Positions 44,002-51,707 of a stretch of DNA of 64,000 nucleotides are shown piece by piece (within the stretch, counting starts at the first letter, position 1; the number at the start of each line of letters is the position of its first letter). Below the pieces are notes generated by a model, which ran no database searches, was not told the origin of the DNA, and saw only the letters and a program-made list of their open reading frames with translations. The translations under genes and the position numbers were made by a program. This stretch comes from Streptomyces sp. SAI-127 (GTDB taxonomy: Bacteria > Actinomycetota > Actinomycetes > Streptomycetales > Streptomycetaceae), in NCBI RefSeq assembly GCF_029894425.1, contig NZ_JARXYJ010000001.1:7150501-7214500 (forward strand), written 5' to 3'.

Positions 44002-44148
44002 GATCATCATCCTTGATGTCGGGAGGCCGGGTGCGGTTCCGGCGGTACGGGTGCCTGGGGCGGTACGGGGGAGCGACCGGGAGAGGCTGGGTTGTGTCGG
44101 AGTCTGTGCGATTGCGTCGGCTTTTGTGAAGGGGGGTTGTCCGGAACG

Positions 44149-45117
44149 TTATGCAGGCGTTTCGAACCGCTTCAGCGCGCCCGGCAGCCGGGAGCCGAGC
44201 GGCGCCATGTCGCCGTCCGCCCCGTGCCGTGCGAGCAGGTCCAGGGCGAGCCGTCCGCGCCGCACTCTCTCCTTGGCGGTGGACAGCGTGAGATCGCGCA
44301 TGTGATGCCCGTACGGGTAGATCCCGGGGGCCTTCGACAGGCCGAACTTCAGATAGAGCGGCGCGCCGCGCCGGATCAGCTCGGCGACCTCGTACATCCG
44401 CACGTAACCGCCGAGATCGTCGGGAGCCTCGATGTACATGTCCATCGGGGCGGCCGACACCCGCCGGATCTCGGTGAGGTGATCGAGCGTCAGATCGCTG
44501 GGCACGTTGATCGAGTCGCCGCCGAGGTTCTCGTACACGGCGTACGCGGCCGGGTTCACCGGCCCGATCAGCGCCGACACCTTCAGTGTCGTGTCGGCCG
44601 GGATGACCCCGGTGGCCCGCGCCCGGTGCAGTGTCCACAGCACACCCTCGTCGGCGACGAGCAGGCACTTCACGCCGAGTTCGGTGGCGCGGACGGCGTC
44701 CTCGACGCACCCGGCGACCGCGTCGTGGCCCCGGGCGCGCAGCCCGGCCCCGCGGGAGTCGGTGCGGGTGGAGCCGCCGATGTCCCAGGTGCCGCGGGGC
44801 CCGGTGAACAGGCAGAGCTCGATGTCACGTTCGGACGTCGCCTCCACCATCTCGGTGATCTCGGCGTCGGTGAGCATCCATACGCCCGAGCCCTGGCTGA
44901 TCCGGTGGATCGGCACGTCGAGCCGCGAGGACTCCTTGAGGACAACGCCGAGCGCCTCGGGGCCCTCCACGGAGGGCACCTCGGTGCGCCAGCGTCCGCC
45001 ACCGGGGAAGGTGTGCGGGGACGCGTCGGAGGGGTCGAGGGCGGGCGCGTTCAGGCCCAGCGCGGCGAGTGCCCGCTCGCCGGGTCGTCGGGCCGCGCTG
45101 GCGGTGGTCTCGGTCAC
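44149..45117 (-). CDS. TIM-barrel protein (peptidase U32-like), possible sugar-acid aldolase
   Basis: 322 aa, no signal peptide. Motifs suggest a TIM barrel of the kind often annotated U32 family peptidase: GVKCLLVADEGVLWTLHRAR, NLGGDSINVPSDLTLDHL, MDMYIEAPDDLGGYVRMYEV, LYLKFGLSKAPGIYPYGHH. I see no protease catalytic motif. It sits with the alcohol dehydrogenase and acid-sugar dehydratase and has its own copy of the 16-bp palindrome just upstream (45132-45147). A role in cleaving or processing the 2-keto-3-deoxy sugar acid made by the dehydratase is my inference; the family assignment itself is tentative. Confidence 0.6.
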   Translation of the reverse strand: MTETTASAARRPGERALAALGLNAPALDPSDASPHTFPGGGRWRTEVPSVEGPEALGVVLKESSRLDVPIHRISQGSGVWMLTDAEITEMVEATSERDIELCLFTGPRGTWDIGGSTRTDSRGAGLRARGHDAVAGCVEDAVRATELGVKCLLVADEGVLWTLHRARATGVIPADTTLKVSALIGPVNPAAYAVYENLGGDSINVPSDLTLDHLTEIRRVSAAPMDMYIEAPDDLGGYVRMYEVAELIRRGAPLYLKFGLSKAPGIYPYGHHMRDLTLSTAKERVRRGRLALDLLARHGADGDMAPLGSRLPGALKRFETPA

Positions 45118-45131
45118 AAGCTGTCCTTCAT

Positions 45132-45147
45132 GTTCGGTATTTCGGAC
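45132..45147 (-). promoter_or_regulatory. Single copy of the 16-bp palindromic operator
   Basis: On the minus strand GTCCGAAATACCGAAC, 13/16 to GTTCGAAATTTCGAAC, 15 bp before the TIM-barrel gene's ATG. A second site at the expected 19-bp distance is not convincing, and no promoter at the standard spacing is seen. Confidence 0.5.
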
Positions 45148-45238
45148 GACATTCGCGGCTCTGGGTACGCAAGGCTCTGGGTGTACGCCGGTACGAAGTC
45201 GTCAGGTACCCCGTACCGGCGTACGGCTCAGCGGTGTG

Positions 45239-46243
45239 TCATGGCCTCAGGAGGACCTTCCCGACCTTCGGGTCGCCGGACCCCACCAGCTCGATGGCCT
45301 GGGGGAACTCGTCCAGCGGCAACTCGTGCGTGACGAGCGGCAGCGGATCGAGCAGCCCGGCTCCGAAGACCCGCACGGTGTGCGCCCAGGCGTCCGGCGG
45401 CGCCCCGAACACGGTGTGCACCTCCAGCTGCCGTACGACGAGATCGGTGGGGTCGAGTCCGTCGGCGCCCGCGGCCGGGATGCCGGTGAGGACGAGCCGG
45501 CCACCGCGTCTGAGCAGCGAGGCGGCGGTGTTGGCGGCGGACGCCGATCCGGCGGTCTCGATGACGACGTCGAAGTCGTCCGGCAGCTCCTGGTCCCGGG
45601 TGCGGAAGTCGGTGGCGCCGAAGGTCCTCGACAGTTCCGCACGGTCCGGGCGGGTGCCCACCACCAGCAGCTCCGACGGCGAACCTGCCTTCAGGAACTG
45701 GACGGCGAACATCCCGAGCGTCCCGGTGCCCACCACGGCGACCCGCTCGCCGGGCCGCGCGTTCGCCTTGAGGGCGGCGGCGGCGATGCAGGCGGCGGGT
45801 TCCAGGAGCGCGGCCGCCGTCAGGTCGGCGTCGTCCGGGAGGGCGTGCAGCAGCCGGGCCGGCAGGGTGAGGGTGGCGGCCATGGCGCCGGGCTCGGTGA
45901 AGCCCGTCTCCTCGTAGCCGGCCGTGCACAGCGTGGTCTCGCCCGCGTGGCAGCGGTCGCAGACCTGGCAGTTGCGGAAGCCCTCGCCCACCACCTTGCG
46001 GCCGACGAGCGATGCCGGAACCCCGGAGCCCACCGCCTCGACCGTGCCGGACCACTCGTGGCCGGGCGTGAGCGGGTAACGGACGTACCCCTCGGGCCGG
46101 TTGCCCTGGTACACCTCGCGGTCGCTGCCGCAGATGCCGACGGCGTGGACGCGGACCAGCGCCTCGCCGGCGGTGGGCTCACGAGGGGTGTGCTCGACGA
46201 GCCGGTGCTCGCCGGGCGCCTCGATGACGACCGCGGTGCTCAC
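45239..46243 (-). CDS. Zinc-dependent alcohol dehydrogenase (MDR family)
   Basis: 334 aa from GTG 46243, overlapping the dehydratase stop (GTGA). Catalytic zinc site CGSDREVYQG and GHEWSG; structural zinc loop with four cysteines (NCQVCDRCHAGETTLC); NAD-binding VVGTGTLGMFA. Sorbitol/threonine-dehydrogenase-like MDR enzymes oxidise sugars, polyols or sugar acids. Co-transcribed with the acid-sugar dehydratase from the tandem-operator promoter at 47.4 kb; it may oxidise the free sugar to the lactone, or the 2-keto-3-deoxy acid after dehydration. Confidence 0.9.
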   Translation of the reverse strand: MSTAVVIEAPGEHRLVEHTPREPTAGEALVRVHAVGICGSDREVYQGNRPEGYVRYPLTPGHEWSGTVEAVGSGVPASLVGRKVVGEGFRNCQVCDRCHAGETTLCTAGYEETGFTEPGAMAATLTLPARLLHALPDDADLTAAALLEPAACIAAAALKANARPGERVAVVGTGTLGMFAVQFLKAGSPSELLVVGTRPDRAELSRTFGATDFRTRDQELPDDFDVVIETAGSASAANTAASLLRRGGRLVLTGIPAAGADGLDPTDLVVRQLEVHTVFGAPPDAWAHTVRVFGAGLLDPLPLVTHELPLDEFPQAIELVGSGDPKVGKVLLRP

Positions 46244-47400
46244 TGCGTGGCGCCCTTCGGCTTGCGCTGCTCCCAGCCGTCGGCCCACAGGTCGAACCGG
46301 GCCTGCTGCTGCGGGAACTCGGCGGCGGCGTCGACGTCCAGCTCGACACCGAGGCCGGGGGCGTCGGTGAGGTGGAAGTAGCCGTCCACGACCTGCGGGG
46401 CGCCCTTGACGACCTTCTTGATCTCCGCGTCGGCGAAGTCGTTGAAGTGCTCCAGGATCTTGAAGTTCGGCGCGGTGAAGCCGACCTGGAGGGAGGCGGC
46501 GGTCAGGACCGGCCCGCCCACGTTGTGGGGCGCCACCAGCATGTAGTGGGTCTCGGCGGTCGCGGCCAGCTTCCGGGTCTCCCAGATGCCGCCGATGTGG
46601 CCGACGTCGGGCTGGATGATGTCCACGGCCTGGCTCTCGAAGAGCTCGCGGAACTCGATGCGGTCGTGGATCCGCTCACCCGTGGCGACCGGCATGTCCA
46701 CCTTGGCGGCGACCTTCTCCAGCGCCTTCAGGTTCTCCGGCGGCACCGGCTCCTCGAGCCAGGCGGGCTTGAAGGGCGCGAGGTCCTTGGCCAGGCGGAC
46801 GGCCGTGGCGGGGGAGAAGCGGCCGTGCATCTCCAGCATCAGCTCGGCGTCCGGCCCGATGGCGTCACGGACGGCCTCGATGAGCGAGACGGCGTACAGG
46901 CTCTGCTCGTGGTCGAGCTCGAAGTGCCCGGTGCCGAAGGGGTCGATCTTGAGCGCCTTGTAGCCGCGCTCCATGACCCCCTGGGCGGCCTTGTGGTAGG
47001 CCTCCGGGGTCCGCTCGGTGGTGTACCAGCCGTTGGCGTACGCCTTGACCTTGTCGGTGACCTTGCCGCCGAGCAGCTGCCAGACGGGCACCCCCAGGGC
47101 CTTGCCCTTGATGTCCCAGCAGGCCATCTCGATCACGGCGATACCGGACATCACGATCTCGCCGGCCCGGCCGTAGTCGCCGTACTTCATACGCTTGACG
47201 AGGTCCTCGACAGCGAACGGGTCCGACCCGAGAATGTGGTTGGTCTTCGCCTCGTGCAGATAGCCGAGCAGGGCGTCGGTGTGGCCCAGCATGCGGGTCT
47301 CGCCGACTCCGGTGAGTCCCTCGTCGGTGTGCACCTGGACGTAGGTCAGGTTCCGCCACGGCGTCCCGACCACGTGCGTGCTGATTCCCGTGATGCGCAC
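46240..47400 (-). CDS. Acid-sugar dehydratase, enolase superfamily (galactonate-dehydratase-like)
   Basis: 386 aa. Mandelate-racemase/enolase fold with capping domain and barrel. Visible metal and catalytic residues: LKIDPFG, Glu/His in LMLEMHGRF, Glu in WLEEPV, Glu in VATGERI, DVGHIGG and His in VAPHN. The HGR plus PHN pair is that of D-galactonate dehydratases, which turn aldonic acids into 2-keto-3-deoxy acids. Exact sugar unproven. First gene of an operon with the Zn alcohol dehydrogenase, controlled by the 67-bp promoter-operator unit starting 28 bp upstream of its start. Confidence 0.88.
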   Translation of the reverse strand: MRITGISTHVVGTPWRNLTYVQVHTDEGLTGVGETRMLGHTDALLGYLHEAKTNHILGSDPFAVEDLVKRMKYGDYGRAGEIVMSGIAVIEMACWDIKGKALGVPVWQLLGGKVTDKVKAYANGWYTTERTPEAYHKAAQGVMERGYKALKIDPFGTGHFELDHEQSLYAVSLIEAVRDAIGPDAELMLEMHGRFSPATAVRLAKDLAPFKPAWLEEPVPPENLKALEKVAAKVDMPVATGERIHDRIEFRELFESQAVDIIQPDVGHIGGIWETRKLAATAETHYMLVAPHNVGGPVLTAASLQVGFTAPNFKILEHFNDFADAEIKKVVKGAPQVVDGYFHLTDAPGLGVELDVDAAAEFPQQQARFDLWADGWEQRKPKGATQ

Positions 47401-47427
47401 GTCAGCTACTCCCTAGGCTCTCAGCTT

Positions 47428-47494
47428 GTTCGAAATTTCGGCTCACGTTCGAAATGCTGGCCCGACCGTAAGGACGACCCGGTCGGAGTGTCAA
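47428..47494 (-). promoter_or_regulatory. Promoter with tandem operators for the dehydratase operon
   Basis: Read on the minus strand: -35 TTGACA (47494-47489), 18-bp spacer, -10 TACGGT (47470-47465), then GGCCAGCATTTCGAAC (47462-47447, 11/16) and AGCCGAAATTTCGAAC (47443-47428, 13/16), again starting 19 bp apart. Both right half-sites (TTTCGAAC) are perfect. Total length from -35 to the operator end is 67 bp, as at the other three promoters. Confidence 0.75.
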
Positions 47495-47659
47495 TGGGTC
47501 GGGTGGTCGAACGCGTAACGGTTTAGATGTTGCGCCCACATGGCCGCACATGGAGGGTGTACGGCCACGCGAAACCGCCCCCCTCCTCAACTCCCGCAGG
47601 TGGTGGCGTTATTCAACCGTGACGACACTTCCCGCTGCAGCCCTCTTGACCGCCGTGAA

Positions 47660-47675
47660 TTGTTAGCGCTCACAA
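47660..47675 (+). promoter_or_regulatory. LacI-family operator in the lacI-type promoter
   Basis: TTGTTAGCGCTCACAA is a near-perfect palindrome around AGCGCT, the form of GalR/LacI-family sites in actinobacteria. It follows TTGACC (47646-47651), and CACAAT (47671-47676) may be the -10. The repressor encoded at 47868 probably binds here and controls itself and the transporter. Confidence 0.6.
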
Positions 47676-47730
47676 TGACCTCCGCATTCACCGATCGGTG
47701 CCCACCGGCATCCAAGGAGGTACGAGCGTC

Positions 47731-47796
47731 GTGTCGGCACTGCTCCCAGCCGCCCCACCGGTCGATGTCACGGGGCTGTCCGGAACCCCGGAGTGA
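47731..47796 (+). CDS. Short leader ORF before the LacI-type gene
   Basis: 21 codons from GTG 47731, with the sequence CCAAGGAGG ending 11 nt before it, essentially the same ribosome site as that of the lacI-type gene. It reads VSALLPAAPPVDVT and seven more residues, then TGA. Too short for homology. It lies between the operator and the regulator and could act as a leader peptide for translational tuning, or be chance. The rest of 47401-47867 has only the two promoter regions. Confidence 0.4.
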   Translation: MSALLPAAPPVDVTGLSGTPE

Positions 47797-47867
47797 CCCG
47801 GGCGGCGCGGAATCGTCCGCCCACGACACAGGACCTGCCCACAAACGATCGCCAAGGAGGTGCGGCC

Positions 47868-48887
47868 GTGAACCACGTACAGCTCCGGCCACCCACCATG
47901 GCCGATGTGGCACGCCTGGCCGGGGTGTCCCACCAGACCGTCTCCCGTGTCCTGGGGGACCACCCCAATGTGCGGGACGAGACGCGTGCCAAGGTGCTGC
48001 GTGCGATCGAGGAGATGGGTTACCGCCGCAACTCCTCGGCACGGGCCCTGGCGACCCGGCGCACCCGGACCCTGGGTGTGGTCGCCTCCAACACCACCCT
48101 CTACGGACCCGCCAGCACGCTGTTCGCGCTGGAGGAGGCGGCGCGCGCCAAGGGGTACACCGTCTCCACGGTCAGCCTGCGCAAGCTCGCGGTGGAGACC
48201 CTCTCCGAGGCCCTGGACCACCTCAGTGAGGGCGGGGTGGAGGGGGTGATCGCCATCGCCCCGCAGCGGTCGGCGGTCGAGGCTCTCGCCGAACTCCGCC
48301 ATCCCTTCCCGGTGGTGGCCGTGGGGACCGGCTCCGGCGCGGAGATCCCCAGCGTCAACGTGGACCAGTGGCTGGGCGGGCGGCTGGCCACCAGTCATCT
48401 GCTGGCCGCCGGTCACCGCACGGTCTGGCATCTCGCCGGACCCGAGGACTGGCAGGAGGCCGCCGACCGGGCCGCCGGCTGGCGGGCGACCCTCGAAGCG
48501 GCGGGCGTCGAGCCGCCGCTGCCGCTGCGGGGGGACTGGAGTCCGCTGTCGGGCTATCGTGCGGGCCAGGAACTGGCCGGCTGGGTGGGCCGCGGACTGA
48601 CCGCCGTCTTCGTCGCCAACGACCAGATGGCGCTGGGGGTGTTGCGGGCGCTGCGGGAGGCGGGCGTACGCACTCCCCAGGACGTCGCGGTGGTCGGCTT
48701 CGACGACATCCCGGAATCGGAGTTCTTCGCTCCACCGCTCACCACCGTCCGGCAGGACTTCGCGACGGTGGGCAAGCGGAGCATCGCCCTGCTGCTGGAT
48801 CTCATCGAGGGCCGGGCCCCCTCCGGGGCGCCCGGAGTCGCCATCGAACCCCAACTCGTCGTCCGGGCCAGCACCGCACCCGACTGA
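47868..48887 (+). CDS. LacI-family transcriptional regulator
   Basis: 339 aa from GTG 47868 with AAGGAGG upstream. The N-terminal LacI HTH is textbook (TMADVARLAGVSHQTVSRVL, then YRRNSSARALATRRTRTLGV), followed by a periplasmic-binding-like effector domain (GVEGVIAIAP, SVNVDQWLGGRLATSHLLAAGH, AVFVANDQMALGVLRALRE, VGFDDIPESEFFAPPLTTV). It directly precedes the YtfQRT/YjfF-type transporter and most likely represses it in the absence of its sugar. Arabinose or galactofuranose is a plausible effector. Confidence 0.94.
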   Translation: MNHVQLRPPTMADVARLAGVSHQTVSRVLGDHPNVRDETRAKVLRAIEEMGYRRNSSARALATRRTRTLGVVASNTTLYGPASTLFALEEAARAKGYTVSTVSLRKLAVETLSEALDHLSEGGVEGVIAIAPQRSAVEALAELRHPFPVVAVGTGSGAEIPSVNVDQWLGGRLATSHLLAAGHRTVWHLAGPEDWQEAADRAAGWRATLEAAGVEPPLPLRGDWSPLSGYRAGQELAGWVGRGLTAVFVANDQMALGVLRALREAGVRTPQDVAVVGFDDIPESEFFAPPLTTVRQDFATVGKRSIALLLDLIEGRAPSGAPGVAIEPQLVVRASTAPD

Positions 48888-48931
48888 CGCGCACCAAGCA
48901 GCACCAATCGGCAACATTCGCACACCAGTGT

Positions 48932-48947
48932 GACCGATATTTCGAAT
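48932..48947 (+). promoter_or_regulatory. Possible 16-bp palindromic operator before the YtfQ-like gene
   Basis: GACCGATATTTCGAAT, 12/16 to the IclR-type consensus. A neighbouring site 19 bp downstream scores only 9/16, and no promoter lies at the standard distance. Weak support for dual control of the transporter. Confidence 0.35.
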
Positions 48948-49004
48948 AATGATCGACAGGCTGGACGCAGTGCGATCGGTCCTGGCTCTTCAAAGGAGAA
49001 GAAC

Positions 49005-50006
49005 ATGCTCAACAGAAGGAACTTCCTCACTGCGGCGATCGGCGTGGCGGCGGCCGGCACCCTGGCGGCCTGCGCCAAGGAGGACAAGGGTTCCAGCACC
49101 TCCTCCGACGGCAGCAAGGCGATCACCCTCGGCTTCTCCCAGGTCGGCTCCGAGAGCGGCTGGCGCAGCGCCAACACCGACTCGGTGAAGTCCGCGGCCA
49201 AGGAGGCGGGTTACAACCTGAAGTTCTCCGACGCCCAGCAGAAGCAGGAGAACCAGATCTCCGCCATCCGCAGCTACATCGCGCAGAAGGTGGACGTCAT
49301 CGCCTTCTCCCCGGTCGTCGTCACCGGCTGGGACGCGGTGCTCAAGGAGGCCAAGTCCGCGAAGATCCCGGTGGTCCTCACCGACCGCTCCGTCGAGACC
49401 TCCGACGACTCCCTCTACGTCACCCTGGTGGGCTCCGACTTCACCGACGAGGGCCGCCGCGCCGCCAGGATCCTGGAGAAGGTCCTGACGACGGCCGGTC
49501 ACAAGGGCGCCGTGAAGATCGCCCAGCTGGAGGGCACCACCGGTGCCGCCCCCGCCATCGAGCGCGCCAAGGGCTTCAAGGAGGTCATGGACGCCGAGCA
49601 CAAGGACGACTGGAAGATCGTCGTCAGCCAGACCGGTGACTTCACCCGCGCCGGCGGCAAGCAGGTCATGGCGGCCTTCCTGCAGTCCAACCCGGACATC
49701 AACGTCCTCTTCGCGCACAACGACGACATGGCCATCGGCGCCATCCAGTCCATCGAGGCGGCGGGCAAGAAGCCCGGCAAGGACATCCTGATCGTCTCGA
49801 TCGACGGCGTGAAGGACGGCTTCGTGGCCATGTCCGAAGGCAAGATCAACGCCATCGTCGAGTGCAACCCGCTGCTCGGCCCGCAGCTGATGGACGTCGT
49901 GAAGAAGGTCAAGAACGGCGAGTCGGTCGAGCGCTGGATCAAGACCAAGGAGGGCGACTTCATGCAGGACCAGGCCAAGGCCGCGCTCCCCAGCCGCAAG
50001 TACTGA
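49005..50006 (+). CDS. ytfQ: YtfQ-like furanose-binding lipoprotein
   Basis: 333 aa from ATG 49005 (AAAGGAGAAG upstream). Signal with an RRNFLTAA twin-arginine-like start and lipobox ending at Cys23 (TLAAC). The mature part is very close in pattern to E. coli YtfQ, the galactofuranose binder: GFSQVGSESGWRSANTDSVK, FSDAQQKQENQISAIRSYIA, IAFSPVVVTGWDAVLKEAK, VSIDGVKDGFVAMSEGKIN. Here, among arabinofuranosidases, arabinofuranose is as likely a ligand. Confidence 0.93.
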   Translation: MLNRRNFLTAAIGVAAAGTLAACAKEDKGSSTSSDGSKAITLGFSQVGSESGWRSANTDSVKSAAKEAGYNLKFSDAQQKQENQISAIRSYIAQKVDVIAFSPVVVTGWDAVLKEAKSAKIPVVLTDRSVETSDDSLYVTLVGSDFTDEGRRAARILEKVLTTAGHKGAVKIAQLEGTTGAAPAIERAKGFKEVMDAEHKDDWKIVVSQTGDFTRAGGKQVMAAFLQSNPDINVLFAHNDDMAIGAIQSIEAAGKKPGKDILIVSIDGVKDGFVAMSEGKINAIVECNPLLGPQLMDVVKKVKNGESVERWIKTKEGDFMQDQAKAALPSRKY

Positions 50007-50015
50007 GCGACCGCG

Positions 50016-50075
50016 CAGGTACTGACCGACCGCACGTACCGACCGACCGCGGTACCGACCGACCGCACCCACCGG
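50016..50075 (+). repeat. Short degenerate tandem repeats
   Basis: About four copies of a unit like GTACCGACCGACCGC (17 nt spacing, drifting) directly after the binding-protein stop, running up to the hairpin at 50078. Non-coding. Confidence 0.5.
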
Positions 50076-50077
50076 CA

Positions 50078-50123
50078 GGGAGCCTCCGGCAGGCCGAGCA
50101 CAGCTCGGCTCAAGGAGGCTCCC
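50078..50123 (+). promoter_or_regulatory. Two-tier hairpin between binding-protein and ATPase genes
   Basis: Outer stem GGGAGCCTCC (50078-50087) with GGAGGCTCCC (50114-50123), perfect 10 bp. Inner stem GCCGAG (50093-50098) with CTCGGC (50104-50109). No T-tract. Its position suits partial termination or 3'-end protection, letting the binding protein be made in excess over the membrane parts. Confidence 0.65.
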
Positions 50124-50168
50124 CGCGGGCCGTGAACGAGATTCGATGAGTCCATGAGGAGCGCTGCC

Positions 50169-51707
50169 ATGGCAGAGCCGCAGCCCGTCCTGGAGATGAC
50201 GGGCATAGTCAAAGAGTTTCCGGGGGTAAGGGCTCTGTCGGGCGTCGACTTCCGGCTCTTCCCCGGCGAGATCCACGCCCTGATGGGCGAGAACGGGGCA
50301 GGGAAGTCCACCCTGATCAAGGTGCTGACCGGGGTCTACTCCCTGGACGGCGGCACCATCACCCTCGACGGCAAGGCCGTGCGGATCGGCAGCCCGCTGC
50401 AGGCGCAGCACGCCGGCATCAGCACGGTCTACCAGGAGGTCAACCTCTGCCCCAACCTGTCGGTGGCGGAGAACATCTTCATCGGACGCGAACCCACCCG
50501 CGCGGGCCGCATCCAGTGGAAGCGCATGCGCAAGGAGGCCGCGGAGCTCGTCGACCGCCTCGGTCTGGACATCGACGTCACCGCACCGCTGTCCTCGTAC
50601 CCCCTGGCCGTTCAGCAACTGGTCGCGATCGTACGGTCGGTGGGCACCGGCGACAGCGACGGCGAGGGCTCCGGCACCAAGGTCCTGGTCCTGGACGAGC
50701 CGACCTCCAGCCTCGACCGTGACGAGGTCCTCGAACTGTTCCGCCTGATGCGGCAGTTGAGGGACGAGGGCGTGGCGATCCTCTTCGTCTCCCACTTCCT
50801 CGACCAGATCTACGAGATCTGCGACCGCATGACCGTCCTGCGCAACGGCACCCTGGTCGGCGAGCACATGGTCCGCGACCTCGACCAGGTCGGACTGATC
50901 GAGCTGATGATCGGCAAGGCCCTGGACCAGCTGGAGGAGCTGCACGACCAGCAACTCCACGCGGACGTGGGCGAGTCGCTGATGAAGGCGGAGGGCCTCG
51001 GCAGGACCGGCGGCATCGCCCCCTTCGACCTGGACATCAAGAAGGGCGAGGTCGTCGGCCTCGCGGGACTGCTCGGCTCCGGCCGTACCGAACTGGCCCG
51101 GCTGCTCTTCGGCGCCGACCAGCCGGACAGCGGCACGGTGACCATCGGCGGCAAGCAGGTCTCCATGAGCGCCCCCAACGACGCCATCGGCGCCGGGGTC
51201 GCGTTCTGCTCGGAGAACCGCAAGACGGAGGGCCTGGTACCGGATCTGACGGTCCGTGAGAACATCATCCTCGCCCTGCAGGCGGCCCGCGGCTGGACCC
51301 GGCCCATCCCCACCGCCCAGCGCGACGAACTCGTCGCCAAGTACATCAAGGCGCTGGACATCCGCCCCGCCAACCCGGAAGCCAGGGTCGGCCAGTTGAG
51401 CGGCGGGAACCAGCAAAAGGTGCTTCTCGCCCGCTGGCTGATCACCCAGCCGAAGCTGCTCATCCTGGACGAGCCGACGCGCGGCATCGACATCGGCGCC
51501 AAGACGGAGATCCAGAAGCTGGTGGTCTCCCTCTCCGAGGACGGCATGTCCGTGCTCTACATCGCGGCCGAGCTGGAGGAGGTCCTCCGCCTCAGCCACA
51601 CCATCGGGGTGCTGCGCGACCGCAAGCTGGTGGCACAGCTCACCAACGGGCCCGAGATCACCCCCAGCAAGATCCTCGAGACCATCGCGAGCGGAGAACA
51701 CCAGTGA
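50169..51707 (+). CDS. ytfR: YtfR-like sugar ABC transporter ATPase
   Basis: 512 aa from ATG 50169 (GAGGAG upstream; ATG 50154 possible). Two ATPase domains: the first with [28 protein letters not shown] and VLVLDEPTSSLD; the second with [25 protein letters not shown] and [14 protein letters not shown]. The first signature is reduced to SSYPLAVQQLVAIVRSV, as in YtfR. Couples ATP use to furanose import with the two permeases downstream. Confidence 0.93.
   Translation: MAEPQPVLEMTGIVKEFPGVRALSGVDFRLFPGEIHALMGENGAGKSTLIKVLTGVYSLDGGTITLDGKAVRIGSPLQAQHAGISTVYQEVNLCPNLSVAENIFIGREPTRAGRIQWKRMRKEAAELVDRLGLDIDVTAPLSSYPLAVQQLVAIVRSVGTGDSDGEGSGTKVLVLDEPTSSLDRDEVLELFRLMRQLRDEGVAILFVSHFLDQIYEICDRMTVLRNGTLVGEHMVRDLDQVGLIELMIGKALDQLEELHDQQLHADVGESLMKAEGLGRTGGIAPFDLDIKKGEVVGLAGLLGSGRTELARLLFGADQPDSGTVTIGGKQVSMSAPNDAIGAGVAFCSENRKTEGLVPDLTVRENIILALQAARGWTRPIPTAQRDELVAKYIKALDIRPANPEARVGQLSGGNQQKVLLARWLITQPKLLILDEPTRGIDIGAKTEIQKLVVSLSEDGMSVLYIAAELEEVLRLSHTIGVLRDRKLVAQLTNGPEITPSKILETIASGEHQ

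Noticed and set aside
44011..44148. Search for a tandem IclR-type operator before the ChvE/GguAB operon
   Set aside because: Only a half-site (GGTTCGAAAC) is present, and it falls in the end of the neighbouring coding sequence.
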